NCBI RefSeq assembly: GCF_030053115.1
Contig: NZ_CP125619.1
Coordinates: 497,001 to 561,000 of the forward strand
Length of the DNA: 64,000 bases
From: Pseudomonas svalbardensis
Lineage (GTDB): Bacteria; Pseudomonadota; Gammaproteobacteria; Pseudomonadales; Pseudomonadaceae
Direction: 5' to 3'
The first letter of the stretch is position 1. Every line of letters starts with the position of its first letter. The position numbers were made by a program, and so were the translations under genes. This document shows, in pieces, positions 8,221 through 15,469 of this stretch. The notes below the pieces were generated by a model. The model saw nothing but the letters and a program-made list of their open reading frames with translations. It made no database searches and was not told the origin of the DNA.

Positions 8221-8451
8221 CTGTCACTGCAAATTCAGTGACAGGGCGTGGAAGCCCTTCTATCGTTAGGCGCATCAAGCGCCACCAGTTCGGCGTGTTT
8301 TATCGTCTGTGTTTTATGGTGGCTGTGCGCGGGGCGCTTTCGAGTGCGCCGGGTGCCTAACGTCCCGGTCTTCCACACCTGCGTACAGCCGCCACCCATT
8401 GCGTGGAAGCGATTTCTGGCGGCGTCAATCCATACGTTAGGACTAAAATCG
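8221..8451 (+). promoter_or_regulatory. Structured leader RNA upstream of the DUF6124-like gene
   Basis: The non-coding stretch 8192-8451 is packed with complementary segments: hairpin 8221-8229/8236-8244 (9 bp), hairpin 8269-8273/8279-8283, a 13-bp helix 8318-8330 with 8381-8387 and 8391-8396 (one G-U pair, 3-base bulge), and hairpin 8349-8353/8364-8368. The last loop holds CCTAACGT (8356-8363), which is complementary to ACGTTAGG at 8434-8441, overlapping the likely ribosome site TAGGA of the downstream gene. The same loop can instead pair with CGTTAGGC at 8264-8271. This suggests two exclusive states, ribosome site masked or free. The pairing is seen directly; regulation is inferred. Confidence 0.6.
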
Positions 8452-8775
8452 ATGAAAACACTTCACCCCGATCCTCCCTACGAAAAACCAACCCCCCATC
8501 CCCAAAGCCGCTTCATGGCGCTCACCAGCAATTGCGACGACATGCCAACCCTGTTCGTCGACACCCAAGCGCCGCTGGATGTTTTGTATGACGCTGCCAA
8601 CTACCGAATTCGCGCCGTCACCCAAGTGATGGAGAACTTGTCCATGCGCGGTTCGATCGAGTGTCAGTCCTTCATTCTTAGTGATTTTGCTTTGCTCTGT
8701 GCCATTCCGTTGCGGGATGGGTGTGATGTGCTGGATGTGTTAGGGCGACGATTGAAGGCGCGGTCTTCGGAGTAG
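8452..8775 (+). CDS. Small DUF6124/DUF3077-like protein
   Basis: 107 residues from ATG 8452, with TAGGA at 8438-8442 as ribosome site. The Pro-rich N-terminus is followed by LFVDTQAPLDVLYDAANYRI and a helical region ending LDVLGRRLKARSSE. The layout (short disordered start, F-V-D/N segment, then two helices) resembles the Pseudomonas DUF3077/DUF6124 family, which is multi-copy and of unknown function; the match is loose. No signal peptide. It stands alone between the Rhs locus and rlmJ and is preceded by the complex leader described separately. Confidence 0.6.
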   Translation: MKTLHPDPPYEKPTPHPQSRFMALTSNCDDMPTLFVDTQAPLDVLYDAANYRIRAVTQVMENLSMRGSIECQSFILSDFALLCAIPLRDGCDVLDVLGRRLKARSSE

Positions 8776-8825
8776 GGCCGGGGGCTTTCGCTGATGCTGT
8801 TCAGTTAAGTTGATACGCACGTTTT

Positions 8826-8958
8826 TGTAGCAGCTGGCGAAGCCTGCGTTCGGCTGCGCAGCAGTCGTAAAATCAGCACTCATGATTTTTCAGACACGTC
8901 GTGCAAGCAGGGTTTACGACTGCTGCGCAGCCGAACGCAGGCTTCGCCAGCTGCTACA
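8826..8958. repeat. REP-type inverted repeat pair, 46-bp perfect arms
   Basis: 8826-8871 and 8913-8958 are exact reverse complements (46 bp) separated by 41 bases. This is a doublet of Pseudomonas intergenic repeats that would form a very stable hairpin between the DUF6124-like gene and rlmJ. Confidence 0.9.
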
Positions 8959-9046
8959 GGTTGTGTGGCAGCTTGCCCGCTCGGCTGTGAGGCCCTGACG
9001 TTCGCCTCGGTACAAGGTAAACTCCCCGCCCTTCGCAGGAGCAATC

Positions 9047-9886
9047 ATGAATTATCGTCACGCCTTCCATGCCGGCAATCACGCCGATGTGTTCAAACAC
9101 CTGACTTTGACCCGCATCATCGCTTTGATGTCGCGCAAGGAGCAGCCGTTTGCCTATCTCGACACTCACGCCGGCATTGGTCTGTATGACCTGCAGGGTG
9201 ATCAGGCGAGCCGTACCGGTGAGTACCTGGAAGGTATTGCGCGTTTGTGGGATCAGCCGGATCTGCCGGCGTTGACCGCGGATTACATGAAGGTGCTGCA
9301 CGACATGAACCCGGATGGCCAGTTGCGCTATTACCCAGGGTCGCCTGAGTTGGCGCGGCGTCTGACGCGGCCGCAGGATCGGGTGATGCTCAACGAAAAG
9401 CACCCGGAAGACGGTGTGTTGCTCAAAGATAATATGGCGGGCGACCGTCGGGTGAAGGTGCATCTGGGTGAAGGCTGGCATGTGCCGCGTGCGATGTTGC
9501 CGGTGCAGGAGAAGCGGGCGGTGATGTTGATCGATCCGCCGTTCGAGCAGCTGGATGAGATGCAGCGCTGTGCGGCGTCGCTGAAAGAGGCGATTGGGCG
9601 GATGCGGCAGACCGTAGCGGCGATCTGGTACCCGGTGAAGGACCAGCGCATGTTGCGTCGTTTTTATCAGGATCTGGCGGGTACGGGCGCGCCGAAGTTG
9701 TTGCGGGTGGAGTTGCTGGTGCATCCGCTGGATACGCCGAACAGTTTGAACGGGTCCGGGTTGGCGATTGCGAATCCGCCGTGGGGGCTGGAAGAGGAAT
9801 TGCGTGAGTTGCTGCCGTGGTTGTCCAAGAAGTTGGGGCAGACCCAGGGTGGTTGGCAGATGGATTGGTTGATTGCTGAGAGTTGA
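9047..9886 (+). CDS. rlmJ: 23S rRNA (adenine2030-N6)-methyltransferase RlmJ
   Basis: 279 residues starting MNYRHAFHAGNHADVFKH, the conserved RlmJ N-terminus, with AGGAG ahead of the ATG. RlmJ uses S-adenosylmethionine to methylate A2030 of 23S rRNA in the cytoplasm. Visible elements are FAYLDTHAGIGLYDL (cofactor-binding loop), LIDPPFEQ (the D-P-P-F catalytic motif of N6-adenine methylases, near residue 164) and the C-terminal NPPWGLEEEL. Length is normal. It is a single gene between two REP repeats, convergent with msrA. Confidence 0.95.
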   Translation: MNYRHAFHAGNHADVFKHLTLTRIIALMSRKEQPFAYLDTHAGIGLYDLQGDQASRTGEYLEGIARLWDQPDLPALTADYMKVLHDMNPDGQLRYYPGSPELARRLTRPQDRVMLNEKHPEDGVLLKDNMAGDRRVKVHLGEGWHVPRAMLPVQEKRAVMLIDPPFEQLDEMQRCAASLKEAIGRMRQTVAAIWYPVKDQRMLRRFYQDLAGTGAPKLLRVELLVHPLDTPNSLNGSGLAIANPPWGLEEELRELLPWLSKKLGQTQGGWQMDWLIAES

Positions 9887-9928
9887 TCGCCTGATCAGAT
9901 GCATTGATGGCGTTTGAGAGGACGCCTT

Positions 9929-9986
9929 CGCGGGCAAGCCTCGCTCCTACAGGTCGGTGTGACCGTAGGCGCGAGGCTTGCCCGCG
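9929..9986. repeat. REP-type inverted repeat
   Basis: The 16-base arms 9929-9944 and 9971-9986 are exact reverse complements, in the gap between the convergent genes rlmJ and msrA. The site may help terminate transcription from both sides. Confidence 0.8.
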
Positions 9987-10006
9987 ATGCTTTCAGGGCC
10001 CGAAAG

Positions 10007-10654
10007 TCAGATTGGGCAAGTCACGCCCGTACCGCCAATCCCGCAATACCCTTCAGGGTTTTTCGCCAGGTATTGCTGGTGATAAGCCTCGGCGAAGTAG
10101 ACCGTCGGCGCTTCTTCGATTTCGGTGGTGATGGTGCCTTTGCCTGCCTTGGTCAGTTCGACCTGGAACACCTGCTCGCTGTGCTTGGCGGCAGCCAATT
10201 GCGTCGGGTTGGTCGCATAGATCACCGAGCGGTACTGCGTGCCGATGTCATTGCCCTGACGCATGCCCTGAGTTGGGTTGTGCAATTCCCAGAACATCTT
10301 CAGCAGCTCTTCGTAGCTGACTTTTGCCGGCTCGTAGACCACCAGAACCACTTCGCTGTGACCGGTCAGGCCCGAGCAGACTTCTTCATACGTCGGGTTC
10401 GGCGTAAAACCACCGGCGTAACCCACCACCGTACTGACCACGCCTTCACGCTGCCAGAACTTGCGTTCCGCGCCCCAGAAGCATCCGAGGCCGAAGATCG
10501 CGAAATCCACATCGGTGACGAACGGGCCCAGCAGCGGGGCGTCGTGGACGAAGTGTTTTTCCGGCAGGTTCATTGGGGTTTCGCGGCCAGGCAGAGCTTG
10601 TTCTTTAGTCGGGAGCACGTTTTTGTTCACCAGAATTTCCGAGCGCAGAACCAT
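10007..10654 (-). CDS. msrA: Peptide methionine sulfoxide reductase MsrA
   Basis: 215 residues. It reduces the S-epimer of methionine sulfoxide in proteins and is recycled by thioredoxin. The catalytic motif GCFWGAER is near residue 57, followed by [16 protein letters not shown] and the C-terminal TGVTCPI, whose cysteine can act in recycling. The start is ATG at 10652-10654 with GAGGA upstream. The ~50-residue leader before the catalytic core is normal for the long MsrA form. It lies downstream of dipA on the same strand but is separated by a REP pair. Confidence 0.96.
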   Translation of the reverse strand: MVLRSEILVNKNVLPTKEQALPGRETPMNLPEKHFVHDAPLLGPFVTDVDFAIFGLGCFWGAERKFWQREGVVSTVVGYAGGFTPNPTYEEVCSGLTGHSEVVLVVYEPAKVSYEELLKMFWELHNPTQGMRQGNDIGTQYRSVIYATNPTQLAAAKHSEQVFQVELTKAGKGTITTEIEEAPTVYFAEAYHQQYLAKNPEGYCGIGGTGVTCPI

Positions 10655-10715
10655 GATCAGTCCTCTCAGTCAGGTTGGGGATGTAGGTAGACAGACCGCC
10701 AGTTTGCCCAATTAT

Positions 10716-10811
10716 CCCTGTGGGAGCGAGCCTGCTCGCGAAAGCGGCGTGACAGTCGACATCATTGTTGCCTGACACACCGCTTTCGCGAGCAGGCACG
10801 CTCCCACAGGG
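10716..10811. repeat. REP pair between msrA and dipA
   Basis: The 36-base arms 10716-10751 and 10776-10811 are inverted copies with two mismatches. They carry the common P. fluorescens-group sequence TGTGGGAGCGAGCCTGCTCG at the outer ends. Confidence 0.85.
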
Positions 10812-10834
10812 TTTTGTGCAATGACTGAAGAATG

Positions 10835-13528
10835 TCAGGCGATCGGGCCACGCGGATAGCGCTTGAGCTTTTCGATCAGCTCGGTGCCCGGGATCGGTCG
10901 GTCGAACAGGTAACCCTGGCCGACGTCGCAGCGGTGACGGCGCAAGAAAGCCAACTGCTCGGCAGTTTCGATGCCTTCAGCCACGACCTTGAGTTTCAGG
11001 TTGTGGGCCATGGCGATCACCGCGGAGGTGATTTCCATGTCGTCCTGATTGTCGGGGATTTCGTGGATGAAGCTTCGATCAATCTTAATGATGTCGATCG
11101 GGAATTTTTTCAAGTAACTGAGCGACGAGTAACCGGTGCCGAAGTCATCCATGGCCAGGGTCAGGCCCAGGCGCTTGAGCTGATCGAGCTGCAAGTGGGT
11201 GTCTTCGGTGGCTTCCAGCAGCAGGCCTTCGGTGAGTTCGAGTTCCAGCAGGTTTGCCGGCAGCGCTTCTTCCTTGAGGATGTTGGCGATGGACGACACC
11301 AGGTCCGGATCGGAGAACTGCTTGGGCGACAGGTTGATTGCCACCTGAAGATTGCCCAGGCCTGCGGCGGTCAGGTCTTTGCTCATGCGGCAGGCCTGGC
11401 GGGCGATCCATTTACCGATGGGGATGATCAGCCCGGTTTCTTCGGCGACACTGATGAACTGGTCCGGGCGGATCATGCCTTTTTCCGGATGGTTCCAGCG
11501 AAGCAGCGCTTCCATCCCCAACAGTCGACCGCTGCGCAGGCAGAGCTTGGGCTGGTAGAACACGTCCAGCTCGTTCTGGGTCAGGGCGCGGCGCAGGTTG
11601 TTTTCGACGAACAGTTTGTAGCTGGCTTCGGCGTTCAGCGCTTCGGTGAACACTTGGACCTGATGTTTACCGTTGGCCTTGGCCTTGTGCAGCGCGAGGC
11701 CGGCATTGCGCATCAGGGTTTGCGGATCGCGACCGTGCAACGGCGCGCAGGCCAGGCCCACGGAGCCGGTGACGCTGATCAGCTGGTTGTCGACGAACAT
11801 CGGTTTGTCGAGGGTCGCCAGCAATTGATTGGCAATCTGTTGGCCCGCACGCAGGTCGGTGTCGTCCAGCAGCACGGCGAATTCGTTACTGGCGAACCGC
11901 GCCAGGCTGCCACTCGGGCTCAGGCTGTTGCGCAGGCGTCGGGCCAGGCTGATCAGCAGTTTGTCACCGGTCTGGTGGCCGAGGCTGTCGTTGATTCGCT
12001 TGAAGTTGTCGATGTCCACCAGCAACAAGCTGATCGGGGTATCGCTGTCTCGGGCGAAACGTTCATCGAGGTTGCGGATGAAGGCCGGGCGGTTGCCGAG
12101 GTTGGTCAGGTTATCGGTGTAAGCCAGACGCTCGATGCGCTGCTGAGCGAGCTTGGTCTGGGTAATGTCTTCGTAAATGCCGATGTAATGCGTCAGCTCG
12201 CGGTTGTCGCCGTAGACTTTGGAAATCGACAACTGGCCCCAGTAGGGTTCAAGGTTTTTGCGGCGGCTTTTGAACTCACCCTGCCAGCTGTTGCTCTTGG
12301 CCAGCGCCGAGTGCGCGTCGAATAACAGTTCGCTGAGGTTTTCCAGTGCCGGCAGTTCCGACAGCCGCTGGCCGTGAACTTCTTCAGTGGTGTACTGGGT
12401 GATCGCCGTGAAGCTCGGGTTGACGTATTCCACCACGCCATCGCAATTGACCAGCAAAAAGGCGTTCGCGCTTTGCTCTACCGCACGCTGGAACAGGTGC
12501 AGGGCGCTGGTGGCGGTGCGACGGTTGTGGTTGTTGATGACTTGGGCAAACTGATCCGCCAGCTCACCGGCGAAAGCAATTTCGTCCGATTGCCAGGCGC
12601 GGGTCGTACCGGTCTGCTCCAGGCAGAGTACGCCGACCACTTGGCCATCGACGCGGATGCTGGCGTCGAGCATCGCATTCACATCGTGTGGGCGCAGGTG
12701 TTCGGCCATTTCCCGGGTGCGCGGGTCGCGCATGGCGTTGTGGGCGTCGATGGCGCGGCCGGTGTGCAAGGCTTCCACGTAGTCGGGGAAGTTACTGACG
12801 TCGATCGGCTCCGGCAGCAGGTATTCCTGGTTGGCGCGGTGATAGGCCGAAATCGGCACGAGCAGCGAACCTTCGAGGTTCCACAGGCTGGCGCAGTCGA
12901 TTTCGTAAATGTCACAGGCACTGCGAGTGATCAGTTCGGCGGCTTCTTTCAGGGAGTTGTTGCTGCTATAGCGCTGGCGGGTCAGCAGCAGGATCAAGTC
13001 TTGCTGGGCGCGCACCCGGTCCAGGTGCAGGAGCTGTTCCTGCTGCGCGCGCTGATTGAGTTCCAGAGCGATTTGCAGGCGAGAGTTCTGGGTTTCGAGG
13101 TCCAGGACCGGCAGCAGTTGCTCGCCCTCGAACAGGCCGTCGACCACTAGCAGATAGCCGCGCAGCAGGTGTCGATTGTGTTGTTTGTAGGCTTCGCCCA
13201 GCTCCAGCAGGTTCAAGGAGCCTGCGGCGGTGTGCAGGGTGTAGCGGATCAGGTAATGCGGGCTTTCGGTGAGTTGCTGCTGAACCGCGTCATGCAGCTG
13301 ATAGCGCGCTTCGGGCTCCATCAGACTGGCGTAGGGCGAGCCGACCAGAGCACAGAGCTCCACGGCCGGCAGGCCGAACTGTCGTTCGCAATTGGGATCA
13401 AGAAACAGCAGCGCCCAGCTCGCTTCATTCAGCCGTTCGAAACGCAGCATGCCAAGCCGCGAGGGCACAGGCAACTGCGTCACTACCTCGGCCACCATAC
13501 GGCTGGCGGCATCGGGTTGGCTCTTCAT
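10835..13528 (-). CDS. dipA: c-di-GMP phosphodiesterase DipA (PAS-GAF-PAS-GGDEF-EAL)
   Basis: 897 residues, close to the ~900 of P. aeruginosa DipA, and in the same place beside aceE-aceF and msrA. Order: N-terminal PAS-like sensor (1-140), a helix, GAF-like domain (~190-330), PAS (~340-460), GGDEF-like domain (~470-630) and EAL domain (~640-890). The GGDEF signature is degenerate (RFASNEFAVLL), so cyclase activity is unlikely. The EAL domain keeps MEALLRW, LELTEG, DDFGTGYSSL and VVAEGIE, so it should hydrolyse c-di-GMP. DipA in P. aeruginosa affects biofilm dispersal and motility; the same role here is inferred. No transmembrane segment is evident. Confidence 0.88.
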   Translation of the reverse strand: MKSQPDAASRMVAEVVTQLPVPSRLGMLRFERLNEASWALLFLDPNCERQFGLPAVELCALVGSPYASLMEPEARYQLHDAVQQQLTESPHYLIRYTLHTAAGSLNLLELGEAYKQHNRHLLRGYLLVVDGLFEGEQLLPVLDLETQNSRLQIALELNQRAQQEQLLHLDRVRAQQDLILLLTRQRYSSNNSLKEAAELITRSACDIYEIDCASLWNLEGSLLVPISAYHRANQEYLLPEPIDVSNFPDYVEALHTGRAIDAHNAMRDPRTREMAEHLRPHDVNAMLDASIRVDGQVVGVLCLEQTGTTRAWQSDEIAFAGELADQFAQVINNHNRRTATSALHLFQRAVEQSANAFLLVNCDGVVEYVNPSFTAITQYTTEEVHGQRLSELPALENLSELLFDAHSALAKSNSWQGEFKSRRKNLEPYWGQLSISKVYGDNRELTHYIGIYEDITQTKLAQQRIERLAYTDNLTNLGNRPAFIRNLDERFARDSDTPISLLLVDIDNFKRINDSLGHQTGDKLLISLARRLRNSLSPSGSLARFASNEFAVLLDDTDLRAGQQIANQLLATLDKPMFVDNQLISVTGSVGLACAPLHGRDPQTLMRNAGLALHKAKANGKHQVQVFTEALNAEASYKLFVENNLRRALTQNELDVFYQPKLCLRSGRLLGMEALLRWNHPEKGMIRPDQFISVAEETGLIIPIGKWIARQACRMSKDLTAAGLGNLQVAINLSPKQFSDPDLVSSIANILKEEALPANLLELELTEGLLLEATEDTHLQLDQLKRLGLTLAMDDFGTGYSSLSYLKKFPIDIIKIDRSFIHEIPDNQDDMEITSAVIAMAHNLKLKVVAEGIETAEQLAFLRRHRCDVGQGYLFDRPIPGTELIEKLKRYPRGPIA

Positions 13529-13714
13529 ATGGAGGGAAACTCGCTTCGAATAGGCTGAACGCGCCGGGCTCTCGCCCTCTTTACTGTTACCTGCGGCAAG
13601 GTTGCATCATTGCGACACTGACTGACAAGAGACATGAAGGCCAAGTGCTATAAGAATATGTCGGCAGGCGCGAAGATTTCTCCAGCGCAGGGCCGAAACT
13701 AATGTTTTTGACCG

Positions 13715-13788
13715 AAAAGATCGCAGGCTTCGGCAGCTCGTTGGGATGGTGTACAGCCTGTAGGAGCTGCCGAAGGCTGCGATCTTTT
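13715..13788. repeat. Inverted repeat between the PhoD-like gene and dipA
   Basis: The arms 13715-13739 and 13764-13788 (25 bases) are inverted copies with one mismatch, containing GATCGCAG and CTTCGGCAGCTC. This is a second REP family distinct from the GTGGGAGCG type. It lies 6 bases past the end of the PhoD-like gene and may terminate its transcript. Confidence 0.8.
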
Positions 13789-13793
13789 TGGGA

Positions 13794-15200
13794 TCACCGA
13801 AGTGCTATGCCGACCGACTGCAAAAGGTTGCCATCCCGGTCGTGATAGCTGACACGAACCTGTTCGGCATCGACGATCATATGGGCAAAGTTGTCCTGGC
13901 TGACCACCTGGCTGGTCAGTTCATGCTGATAGTCGCCGGCGGCTGTTCGCGCCAATGGTTGATCGAGGATGAAGGTGGAGGCCTTGGCGTACGGCAGTAG
14001 TTTGCTGTTGCACAAGGGTGAGGAGACGATGGTGTGCACCTCGAAGTCCGGGTCTTCGCTGTGGGTCAGACGACTCGTCAAAGAGCCGTGGACATCGCCG
14101 GAAACGAAGAAGACGTTCTTGATGTGGTGTGTACGAATGGTCTCCAGCAGCCGCAGACGCTGTTCGGGAAAGGCTTTCCACGCGTCATCGCCGTGAGCTT
14201 TGCGGTCGGGGTAGAACATCACGCTGGTGACCACGAACTTCACCCTGGCCGGGCTGTGAATCAGCCATTTGCACAAGGCCTGTTCCTGTTCTTCGTCGAG
14301 GATGCGTCGATCATTGGCCGACAGGTTGCGTCGGGTTCGACTGTCAGTGACAAACCATTCGATATCGCCTTCGGCGAATTGATACCAATACTGTTCCAGC
14401 TTTCTGTTTATTTGCCCATTGGGAAGAAGTTCATGCGCCGGGCTGTGACTGGCTTGATACAACTCATACGCCGCCATGGCATTTTTGTATAAATAGGCAT
14501 CGGCCTTACTTTCGTTGGCGGGCCAGTTGTCTTCAATTTCATGATCATCGAGGATCATGTAAGTCGGCACGCTGGACATTAACTTGGCAATATTGGGTTG
14601 GGAAAAAGCTGCTCGGTACTTATTGAGTATTTCCTTATATTCCCGGTCGGGAGCAATGACGTTCAGGTCATCGACATAGATTTGATCGCCGGTCATCAGC
14701 ATGGCGCTGATGGGCGGTTCGGCCTGCTGCGCCAGATTCGAGATCGAGGCGAAAATCCTGTCCCCCAGATGCGGTGCAGACGGGACGCCCGCGGTCATGC
14801 GCAGGTAACGACATGAGCCGACGATATAGGCCCTTGGAATCTTGGATTTGCTGGACTGCGTGCGAAACCGGTAGATATCCCGCGGCCATTGCAGCGGCAG
14901 TTCCTGAACCGTTTCCACGGTGTGCACCGGGCTCATGGGGCTGAACCAGCCTGCCTGGTATTCGTACTCGGTATCGGTGGCAAGGTCGTTGAGTGCAATC
15001 ACATCGGACATATCACGCAAGATCGTCAACTTTGCAAATACACCGTGGGACCAGCGCTCTTCGCCAGGCCGGCGATAACGAATGCCTGCAAATACCGGCG
15101 CATGGTTTTGAAGTTCGCCGCGCAAGAAGATGCGTGCATGATTAGTTGTAGTGTGGCCAATAATAGGGCCGACAGTCGGTTTGAACATGTTCGAATCCAT
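13794..15200 (-). CDS. PhoD-like metallophosphatase/phosphodiesterase
   Basis: 468 residues. It belongs to the PhoD-type calcineurin-like family, which cleaves phosphomonoesters or diesters with bound metals. Residues 1-115 form an Fn3-like lead-in domain. Metal ligands are visible in GSCRYL, LMTGDQIYVDD (near 167), MILDDHEIEDNW (near 222) and FVSGDVHGS (near 370). No Tat or Sec signal peptide is present (start MDSNMFKPTVG), unlike secreted PhoD alkaline phosphatases, so it is probably cytoplasmic. Neighbours give no clue to the substrate. Confidence 0.85.
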   Translation of the reverse strand: MDSNMFKPTVGPIIGHTTTNHARIFLRGELQNHAPVFAGIRYRRPGEERWSHGVFAKLTILRDMSDVIALNDLATDTEYEYQAGWFSPMSPVHTVETVQELPLQWPRDIYRFRTQSSKSKIPRAYIVGSCRYLRMTAGVPSAPHLGDRIFASISNLAQQAEPPISAMLMTGDQIYVDDLNVIAPDREYKEILNKYRAAFSQPNIAKLMSSVPTYMILDDHEIEDNWPANESKADAYLYKNAMAAYELYQASHSPAHELLPNGQINRKLEQYWYQFAEGDIEWFVTDSRTRRNLSANDRRILDEEQEQALCKWLIHSPARVKFVVTSVMFYPDRKAHGDDAWKAFPEQRLRLLETIRTHHIKNVFFVSGDVHGSLTSRLTHSEDPDFEVHTIVSSPLCNSKLLPYAKASTFILDQPLARTAAGDYQHELTSQVVSQDNFAHMIVDAEQVRVSYHDRDGNLLQSVGIALR

Positions 15201-15370
15201 TCGAAGTAATGCTAACTAAGCAAAATAAGTTGATAAGGGTTTTAGCGACAATTAGTTGAAATAAGCTTAGTTATTGGTTCGCAAAAAATATCGAGAAGAA
15301 GTGGACTGGAGTTGTGGGCGACGTAAGCCGCGAATGTAGGAAAGGGGTGTTGGGTGGCTTTCTTCCAGGC

Positions 15371-15398
15371 AAAAAAAGCCCCGCCAAACTGGCGGGGT
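15371..15398 (-). terminator. Rho-independent terminator of the aceE-aceF transcript
   Basis: Read on the minus strand: CCCCGCC, a short loop, GGCGGGG, then CTTTTTTT. It lies about 70 bases past the aceF stop. The rest of 15201-15469 shows nothing else I can support. Confidence 0.85.
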
Positions 15399-15469
15399 TG
15401 AGGTACGAGCGTGGCGCTCGGAAAACGTGGTACGCGACGGGCCCTCCGGTGATGGAGGGCCGGCCGGTG

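Noticed and set aside
8221..8451. Integron attC site (GTTAGGC and GCCTAAC ends)
   Set aside because: The inverted GTTAGGC/GCCTAAC pair looks attC-like, but no integrase, no cassette array and no paired L boxes are present, and one arm coincides with a ribosome site.
8826..8958. CRISPR array
   Set aside because: Only inverted, not regularly spaced direct, repeats were found here or anywhere in the window; no cas genes.
10832..12325. 497-codon frame opposite dipA
   Set aside because: Antisense to the GGDEF-EAL gene, with no family signature of its own.
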